This document shows, piece after piece, positions 6,704-11,264 of a DNA stretch of 11,264 bases. Under the pieces are notes generated by a model. It had not been told where the DNA came from. It worked only from the letters and a program-made list of their open reading frames with translations, and ran no database searches. Source of the DNA: Acidobacteriota bacterium (GTDB lineage: Bacteria; Acidobacteriota; Terriglobia; Bryobacterales; Bryobacteraceae); the NCBI GenBank assembly GCA_947505565.1, contig CANNLB010000019.1:1-11264 (forward strand), in the 5' to 3' direction. A program made the translations under genes and the position numbers. Numbering within the stretch: the first letter of the stretch is position 1; each line of letters begins with the position of its first letter.

Positions 6704-7176
6704 CCGTTCGATACCCCGCTCGGAACTCCCCGAGTCGGATAAAACGCATCCCGAAAGTACTCCACCTTCGTCTGCTCCCCCAACACCAAGCTGATCACGT
6801 CAAAACGAACCGACATCCCTTCCATTGATGCCAGTCTCACATACTCCTCCGCGGTACGTCCCAGCAACTTCTCCTTCGCTCGATCCACCGCTCGCTCCGG
6901 CATGCTCATCTCCGAACTCGTACGCGTCTTCACCTCCACAAACACCAACGTCTTCCCCTCCACTGCCACTAGGTCAATCTCTCCACGCCCCCCCTTGCGT
7001 CGATAGTTCCGCGCTACCACCGTCCAGCCCATCTCCTGAATAAATCGCTGGGCCCAGTCTTCCCCCTTCTCGGCTACCTGCAAATGCTTCGCAAATCCTT
7101 GACGTCCACGCGCCGCTTGGCGCCGACGGTCCAGCCACCGTCCTGCTCCAATCAAAACCTTCCGAACGATTCCCAT
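6700..7176 (-). CDS. yraN: YraN/UPF0102 family nuclease-fold protein
   Basis: This 158-residue protein belongs to UPF0102, a restriction-endonuclease-like fold thought to act on nucleic acids; its precise role is unsettled. Numbered from this start, the core contains KGEDWAQRFIQEMGWTVVARN (37-57), then RGEIDLVAVEGKTLVFVEVKTRT. In it E66, D68, E81 and K83 are the expected PD-(D/E)xK-type active-site residues, so the site looks intact. The N-terminus carries ~36 extra basic residues compared with the usual ~120-residue family length. I chose the ATG at 7176 because AGG (7184-7182) lies 5 bases upstream; a GTG at 7182 would add two residues. It begins 20 bp after the LysR-type gene's stop and probably shares its transcript. 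Its TAA overlaps the TAG of the convergent kinase gene, so there is no room for a terminator between them. Confidence 0.9.
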   Translation of the reverse strand: MGIVRKVLIGAGRWLDRRRQAARGRQGFAKHLQVAEKGEDWAQRFIQEMGWTVVARNYRRKGGRGEIDLVAVEGKTLVFVEVKTRTSSEMSMPERAVDRAKEKLLGRTAEEYVRLASMEGMSVRFDVISLVLGEQTKVEYFRDAFYPTRGVPSGVSNG

Positions 7177-7196
7177 GCCCACCTAGTGCGTCCGAA

Positions 7197-8094
7197 CTAA
7201 GAGATTTCTCCGCTCATCGATCGGCCCTTCACTACATCCAGGAACGCTTTGGCGGCATACGAAAGCGCCCGCCGAGCCGGATACACCAAGTGAACCTGCC
7301 GATCTACCCGCAACTCCTCCACTCGAATCTCCCGCAACTGCCCCCGTTCGATCTCGGCCTCCACACACATCTTTGGCAAAAACGCGACCCCTTCGTTTTT
7401 CTGCACCATCTGACGAATCGTTTCTACCGTCGGCATCTCCACGTCCATGTTCAAGGCCACCCGATGCCGTTGAAACTCCCGCAGAACCACCTCCCGATAG
7501 GGCGACAACACGTTATGCGCAATAAATGTCTCATTCCCCCAGTTCGGTAATCGAAACGCTCTCCCGATCCCCCAACCGGTGCTCCGGGCTCACCACAAAC
7601 GCCAGATGATCGGTGAAAATCACCTCTGCCTGCAGACGATCGTCCTGCGGATCAAACGAAATCACCCCAAGCTCCAGCTCCCCATCAATCAGTTGACTCG
7701 GAATATTGCTCGAAAGGCTCCGCCGTACTTTCACCTTCACCTTCGGGTACAACCGACGATAATTCACAATATGGTGCAGCAAATACAAGCTCGTCGATTC
7801 GTTCGCGCCCACAACCAGAACCCCCGACGAATTGTCCCGCATCTCCGCCAACGCGATGTTCATCTCCATCGCCAAGTGATCGAATCGACGGGAAAAATCG
7901 AACACAATCTTTCCCGCATCAGTCAGCAAAAGCTCTTTGCCCGACCGATCAATCAGTTTCTCCTTCAGCTCATGCTCTAATCGCTGAATCGCCAAAGAGA
8001 CCGCCGGCTGGGTGCGAAGGATCTTTTCCGCCGCCCGAGAAAAACTCTTCTCGGTGGCTACAGTCTGAAAAACGCGGAGAGAGTACAGTTCCAT
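7197..8094 (-). pseudogene. LysR-type transcriptional regulator, reading frame broken by a +1 shift
   Basis: The first part (ATG at 8094 to TGA at 7531, 187 residues) has the LysR winged helix-turn-helix at 1-60, with FSRAAEKILRTQPAVSLAIQR as its core, and the first half of the effector-binding domain ending VSITELGE. The second half continues in another frame (about 7530-7197; EGVAFLPKMCVEAEIERGQL is typical). Together they make ~291-294 residues, the normal family size. Removing one base from the five-C run at 7536-7540 joins them as TELGNETFIAHNV, with no missing or repeated segment. A sequencing or assembly error, a recent inactivating mutation or recoding are all possible. It is divergent from leuA, so it may regulate the leu genes or itself. 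If the break is real, only a DNA-binding fragment lacking its C-terminal domain would be made. yraN follows 20 bp downstream. Confidence 0.88.
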
Positions 8095-8116
8095 TGAAGT
8101 GGAACTATACTACAGC

Positions 8117-8131
8117 ATAACCAACGCTTAT
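8117..8131. promoter_or_regulatory. Putative LysR-type operator (ATAA-N7-TTAT)
   Basis: ATAA at 8117-8120 and TTAT at 8128-8131 are perfect inverted arms around seven bases and contain the T-N11-A core of LysR-type recognition sites. It lies 22 bp before the LysR-type gene's start and 77 bp before leuA, the usual place for a shared autoregulatory and target operator. TATACT (8106-8111; TATAGT on the minus strand at 8109-8104) could be a -10 element, but no good -35 accompanies it. The assignment is inferred from motif and position only. Confidence 0.45.
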
Positions 8132-8142
8132 CGCACGTGCGA
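8131..8142. repeat. 12-bp perfect palindrome in the lysR-leuA gap
   Basis: TCGCACGTGCGA is fully self-complementary with no spacer and shares base 8131 with the ATAA-N7-TTAT dyad. It may be a binding site for a dimeric regulator of leuA or extend the LysR-type site. No regulator is identified, and G+C-rich DNA can yield short palindromes by chance. Confidence 0.4.
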
Positions 8143-8150
8143 ATGGAATA

Positions 8151-8163
8151 AATTTGCCAAATT
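8151..8163. repeat. AATTTG-C-CAAATT inverted repeat upstream of leuA
   Basis: Six-base arms (8151-8156 and 8158-8163) are exact inverted copies around a single C, inside an AT-rich stretch that stands out from the surrounding DNA. TTGCCA (8155-8160) within it could serve as a -35 with AAGAAT (8177-8182) as a poor -10, 16 bp apart. In that case a bound protein would block or contact the leuA promoter. The evidence is symmetry and position only. Confidence 0.35.
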
Positions 8164-8194
8164 GTGCTGCGAGTGCAAGAATCGAGGATTGACT

Positions 8195-8199
8195 GAGGT
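8195..8199 (+). promoter_or_regulatory. leuA ribosome binding site
   Basis: GAGGT ends 9 bases before the ATG at 8209. It is one of the clearer Shine-Dalgarno sequences in the window and fixes the leuA start. It also implies that leuA is translated from its own initiation region, whereas leuB lacks such a site. Confidence 0.6.
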
Positions 8200-8208
8200 C
8201 ATTTACCA

Positions 8209-9387
8209 ATGAATCAGCGCATTCACATATTCGATACCACCCTCCGCGACGGTGAGCAATCCCCGGGTTGCTCCATGACCGTCCCCGAAAAACTGAAGAT
8301 GGCCGCCAAACTCGTCGAGCTCGGAGTCGACATTATGGAGGCCGGGTTCCCTATAGCCAGCCACGGCGATTTTGAAGCCGTCGACGCCATAAGCCGCGAG
8401 TTCGGCAATCGCGACTTCACCGTTGCGGCCCTCGCCCGGTCCACTCGGCTAGACGTAGAGCGCGCCGGACAAGCCCTCAAGCACGCCAAGCGCGCCCGCA
8501 TCCATACCTTCATCGCCACCAGCGACATCCACCTCCAATACAAACTCCGCAAGTCGCGCGAGCAGGTGCTCGAAGAAGCCGTCAAGGCTGTCGAGCTCGC
8601 CCGCACCTATACTGACGACGTCGAGTTCTCCGCTGAGGACGCCAGCCGTACCGATCCCGACTACCTCGAACAAGTCGCCCGCGCCGTCGTTGCCGCCGGA
8701 GCCTCCACCGTCAACTTACCTGACACCGTCGGCTTCTCGGTGCCCACCGAGTACGCCGCCTTCATCGGTCGTGTCGTCAAGGCTATCGGCGACAAGGCTA
8801 TCGTCTCAGTCCACTGCCATGACGACCTCGGTCTGGCCGTGGCCAACTCCCTAGCCGCCGTCGAAGCCGGCGCTCGTCAGATCGAATGCACCATTAACGG
8901 GATCGGCGAACGCGCCGGCAATTGCTCGCTTGAAGAGATCGTCATGATCTTCAAGACCCGCCAGTCCATTCTGCCCTATGAGACGCGAATCAATACGGAA
9001 CACTTATTCAGCGCCAGCCAGTTACTCACTTCGATGATCACTTTCGGCCCCCAGCCGAATAAGGCGATTGTCGGCGATAACGCCTTCGCCCACGAAGCGG
9101 GCATTCATCAGGACGGCTATCTCAAGAATAAGTCCACTTACGAAATCATCGACCCTAAAACCGTGGGCGTGCCCGAAGGCCGCCTCGTCCTCGGCAAGCA
9201 CTCGGGCCGCCACGCGATGGCCTCCCGCTGCTTGGAACTTGGCTTCCTTGACGTCACGAAGGAAGAAATCGACGGGATTTATCAGGGCTTCACCGCTCTC
9301 GCGGACCGCGTCAAAGGTGTTCGGAACGATCAAATCATCGCGCTCTGCAAAGAAGTCATCGCCAAGCGCTCGCCGATTTCGGCTTAA
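8209..9387 (+). CDS. leuA: 2-isopropylmalate synthase, short form without C-terminal regulatory domain
   Basis: LeuA condenses acetyl-CoA with 2-ketoisovalerate to 2-isopropylmalate, the first committed leucine step. The catalytic TIM barrel is complete: FDTTLRDGEQSPG (8-20, with R13, D14), VHCHDDLG (H202, H204 metal ligands), NGIGERAGN (N238), and the subdomain segment HEAGIHQDG (295-303) followed by GKHSGRHA (329-336). The protein ends at residue 392, ~50 residues after the last motif, whereas typical LeuA (~510 residues) continues into an allosteric domain that binds leucine. Short forms lacking this domain are known and can be leucine-insensitive. A homocitrate or citramalate synthase is possible, but direct linkage to leuB and leuC favours leuA. 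The start is set by GAGGT at 8195-8199. leuB begins 8 bp after the TAA. Expression may be controlled by the divergent LysR-type gene. Confidence 0.93.
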   Translation: MNQRIHIFDTTLRDGEQSPGCSMTVPEKLKMAAKLVELGVDIMEAGFPIASHGDFEAVDAISREFGNRDFTVAALARSTRLDVERAGQALKHAKRARIHTFIATSDIHLQYKLRKSREQVLEEAVKAVELARTYTDDVEFSAEDASRTDPDYLEQVARAVVAAGASTVNLPDTVGFSVPTEYAAFIGRVVKAIGDKAIVSVHCHDDLGLAVANSLAAVEAGARQIECTINGIGERAGNCSLEEIVMIFKTRQSILPYETRINTEHLFSASQLLTSMITFGPQPNKAIVGDNAFAHEAGIHQDGYLKNKSTYEIIDPKTVGVPEGRLVLGKHSGRHAMASRCLELGFLDVTKEEIDGIYQGFTALADRVKGVRNDQIIALCKEVIAKRSPISA

Positions 9388-9395
9388 AAACACAC

Positions 9396-10481
9396 ATGCA
9401 ACTGAACGTATTGATTCTCCCCGGCGACGGCATAGGGGTCGAGGTAACTCGGGAAGCCGTTCGTGTTCTTGAAACGGTGGCGACTAAGTTCGGCCACACC
9501 CTCCTGCTTACCGAAGGTTTACTCGGCGGTATCGCCATCCACAAGACCGGCACCCCGTTCCCGGAAGAAACGGCACGCCTCGCTGTCGAAGCCGACGCCA
9601 CTCTCATGGGCGCAGTCGGCCTCCCGGAGTTTGATAACGCCCCGCCAGAACTACGGCCTGAAAAGGGCCTCCTCGGTATCCGAAAGGTTCTCGGCGTCTA
9701 TGCCAACCTTCGCCCCGTCAAAGCTTATCCGGCCCTCATCGAGAGCAGCCCGCTCAAGAATCACCTCGTCGAAGGTACGGACATGATCATCGTCCGCGAA
9801 CTCAACGGCGGGATCTATTACGGTACCCCCCGCGGCATCGAAGGCTCCGGCGATACCGAACGCGGCACGAACACCATGACCTACACCCGCGCCGAAATCG
9901 CGCGGATCACCCGCATGGCCTTCGGGCTCGCCCGCAAGCGCCGCAGAAAACTGGCCAGCGTTGACAAATCCAACGTCCTTGAAACCTCGCAGCTTTGGCG
10001 CCGGGTGGTGAACGAGATAGCCCCCGAATTCCCGGATGTCGAACTCGAACACATCCTCGTCGACAACGCCGCCATGCAGCTCGTCCTCAACCCCCGTCGC
10101 TTCGACGTCCTCGTCATGGAGAACATGTTCGGCGACATCCTCAGCGACGAAGGTGCCGTCCTCGCCGGCTCGATTGGCATGTTGCCGTCGGCCTCAATCG
10201 GCGATCAGCGCCCCTCCGGCGCCTGGGTTGGCCTCTACGAACCCGTCCACGGTTCGGCCCCCGACATCGCCGGCCAGAACAAGGCCAACCCCTTGGGCGC
10301 CATTGGTTCGGTCGGTGCAATGTTCGAATATTCCTTCGGCCTGATGAAAGAAGCGGCGGCCGTTAATGCCGCCATTGAAGCCGTCCTCGATTCCGGCCGC
10401 ACTACCGCCGACTTGAAACCCAAGGGCATACCCGCCACCACCACCGAAGTAGGAGAAGCTGTTGCCAATGCCATCCAATAA
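9396..10481 (+). CDS. leuB: 3-isopropylmalate dehydrogenase
   Basis: LeuB oxidatively decarboxylates 3-isopropylmalate to 2-ketoisocaproate using NAD+ in the cytoplasm. The 361-residue length is normal. The N-terminus has [10 protein letters not shown] (8-17). Substrate-binding arginines are R96 and R106 ([14 protein letters not shown]) and R134 (VREL), with Tyr141 and Lys191 (VDKSNVL) as catalytic residues and Asp223, Asp247 and Asp251 ([13 protein letters not shown]) as metal ligands. [16 protein letters not shown] is the NAD-binding loop typical of LeuB. The ATG lies 8 bp after the leuA stop with no evident Shine-Dalgarno, so translation probably depends on leuA coupling. Its last 14 bases overlap the start of leuC. 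I see no defect in any key residue. Confidence 0.96.
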   Translation: MQLNVLILPGDGIGVEVTREAVRVLETVATKFGHTLLLTEGLLGGIAIHKTGTPFPEETARLAVEADATLMGAVGLPEFDNAPPELRPEKGLLGIRKVLGVYANLRPVKAYPALIESSPLKNHLVEGTDMIIVRELNGGIYYGTPRGIEGSGDTERGTNTMTYTRAEIARITRMAFGLARKRRRKLASVDKSNVLETSQLWRRVVNEIAPEFPDVELEHILVDNAAMQLVLNPRRFDVLVMENMFGDILSDEGAVLAGSIGMLPSASIGDQRPSGAWVGLYEPVHGSAPDIAGQNKANPLGAIGSVGAMFEYSFGLMKEAAAVNAAIEAVLDSGRTTADLKPKGIPATTTEVGEAVANAIQ

Positions 10482-11264
10482 GCCGCGTACCATCATTGAG
10501 AAAGTTTGGGATAGCCACATGGTGGCCGAAAAACAGGGCGCTCCCGCAGTGCTCTTTATCGATCTTCATCTCGTCCATGAAGTAACCTCGCCCCAAGCCT
10601 TCTCCGGCCTCCGCGCCCGCGGTGTCAAAGTCCGCCGACCCGACCTCACATTTGCTACCGTTGACCATTCCACCCCGACCACCCCGCGCCATCTGCCCAT
10701 TATTGATCAGATCGCCGCCACCCAGGTCGCCCAGCTGGAAACCAACGCCACCGAATTCGGCATCCCTTATTTCGGCTTCCAAAACTTGAACCAAGGTATA
10801 GTCCACGTCATAGGACCGGAACAGGGCTTGACCCAACCCGGCATGACCGTCGTCTGCGGCGATAGCCACACCGCCACCCACGGTGCCTTCGGCGCCCTCG
10901 CCTTCGGCATCGGCACCAGCGAAGTCGAAATGGTCCTCGCCACCCAGTGCCTCCTCCAACGTCCCTCGAAGACGTATGAAGTGAAGGTGGAAGGAACCCT
11001 CAAACCCGGCGTTTCGGCCAAAGACATCATCCTCGCCCTCTGCGCCAAAATCGGTATCGGCGGCGGCACCGGTTGTGTCTTCGAATTCACCGGTTCGGCC
11101 ATCCGCGCTCTCTCGATGGAAGAACGCATGACCGTCTGTAATATGGCCATCGAAGCCGGCGCCCGCGCCGGACTCATCGCCCCCGATGAAAAAACTTACG
11201 AGTATGTGAAAGGTCGTAAGTACGCCCCCAAGGGCGAAGACTGGGACAAAGCGCTCGCCTACTG
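10468..11264 (+). CDS. leuC: 3-isopropylmalate dehydratase large subunit, truncated by the window end
   Basis: LeuC and LeuD form the iron-sulfur isomerase that converts 2- to 3-isopropylmalate. The first 265 of about 470 residues are present and the frame runs off the window. Recognisable stretches are [12 protein letters not shown] (8-19), [14 protein letters not shown] (32-45), ATVDHSTPT (63-71), [20 protein letters not shown] (128-147), [12 protein letters not shown] (149-160) and [20 protein letters not shown] (220-239). These are diagnostic of LeuC rather than aconitase in this context. The cysteines that bind the 4Fe-4S cluster lie in the missing half. The ATG at 10468 overlaps the leuB end by 14 bases, with AGGAG at 10451-10455 upstream (12-base gap, a little long). 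leuD is expected just beyond the window. Confidence 0.95.
   Translation, partial: MPSNKPRTIIEKVWDSHMVAEKQGAPAVLFIDLHLVHEVTSPQAFSGLRARGVKVRRPDLTFATVDHSTPTTPRHLPIIDQIAATQVAQLETNATEFGIPYFGFQNLNQGIVHVIGPEQGLTQPGMTVVCGDSHTATHGAFGALAFGIGTSEVEMVLATQCLLQRPSKTYEVKVEGTLKPGVSAKDIILALCAKIGIGGGTGCVFEFTGSAIRALSMEERMTVCNMAIEAGARAGLIAPDEKTYEYVKGRKYAPKGEDWDKALAY

Noticed and set aside
7197..7511. Separate small protein starting at GTG 7511
   Set aside because: It is the direct continuation of the LysR effector domain in a shifted frame, with no ribosome binding site evidence of its own; it is best treated as part of the broken regulator.
1..11264. CRISPR array, tRNA, rRNA, insertion sequence, phage or defence system
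   Set aside because: No regularly spaced repeats, tRNA-like cloverleaf, transposase motifs or known defence domains were found by reading the sequence and translations. The UvrC-like and YraN proteins fit repair or nucleic-acid housekeeping families better.

Overview
The window is high-GC bacterial DNA with dense, strongly C-ending codon use and short intergenic gaps. The gene set and style (soluble sensorless hybrid kinase, YtcJ-type secreted amidohydrolase, MauE-like thiol protein, compact leuA-leuB-leuC run) would fit Acidobacteriota, perhaps a Bryobacterales/Solibacter-like lineage. That placement is an impression from protein style, not a computed result. No rRNA, tRNA, CRISPR array, phage gene, insertion sequence or plasmid gene was seen.

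Layout. Positions 1-147 may hold the last 48 codons of an unrecognised plus-strand gene. A minus-strand pair follows: a secreted amidohydrolase (2354 down to 720) translationally coupled through ATGA to a small signal-peptide/single-membrane-helix protein (723 down to 208). Diverging from it with no spacer is a plus-strand block: a five-helix MauE/DoxX-like membrane protein fused to a CxxC thioredoxin-like domain (2365-3276), an aldo/keto reductase (3365-4333) and, two bases later, a short UvrC-like protein (4336-5421). A cytoplasmic hybrid histidine kinase/receiver protein (5504-6703) converges on, and overlaps by four bases, a YraN/UPF0102 nuclease-fold protein (6700-7176, minus). That gene sits 20 bp downstream of a LysR-type regulator (7197-8094, minus) whose reading frame is broken at a run of five C. 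A 114-bp divergent region rich in dyads separates the regulator from leuA (8209-9387), leuB (9396-10481) and leuC (10468 to the window end).

How the genes work together. The right end is the leucine branch: LeuA condenses acetyl-CoA with 2-ketoisovalerate, LeuCD isomerises the product and LeuB oxidises it. The divergent LysR-type protein is the obvious candidate regulator. Two normal layers of leucine control look altered. LeuA stops at 392 residues and lacks the C-terminal allosteric domain, and the adjacent regulator is frameshifted.

A second theme is familiar folds with altered key residues. The hybrid kinase has Gln where the phospho-accepting His should be. The UvrC-like protein keeps the four-cysteine cluster and UVR motif but has a worn GIY-YIG motif and no RNase H-like or HhH half. 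The aldo/keto reductase has Asn at the catalytic Asp position. I found no clear wholly new multi-gene system. The pseudo-nuclease UvrC-like protein, the His-less hybrid kinase and the leu control region are the best candidates for follow-up.
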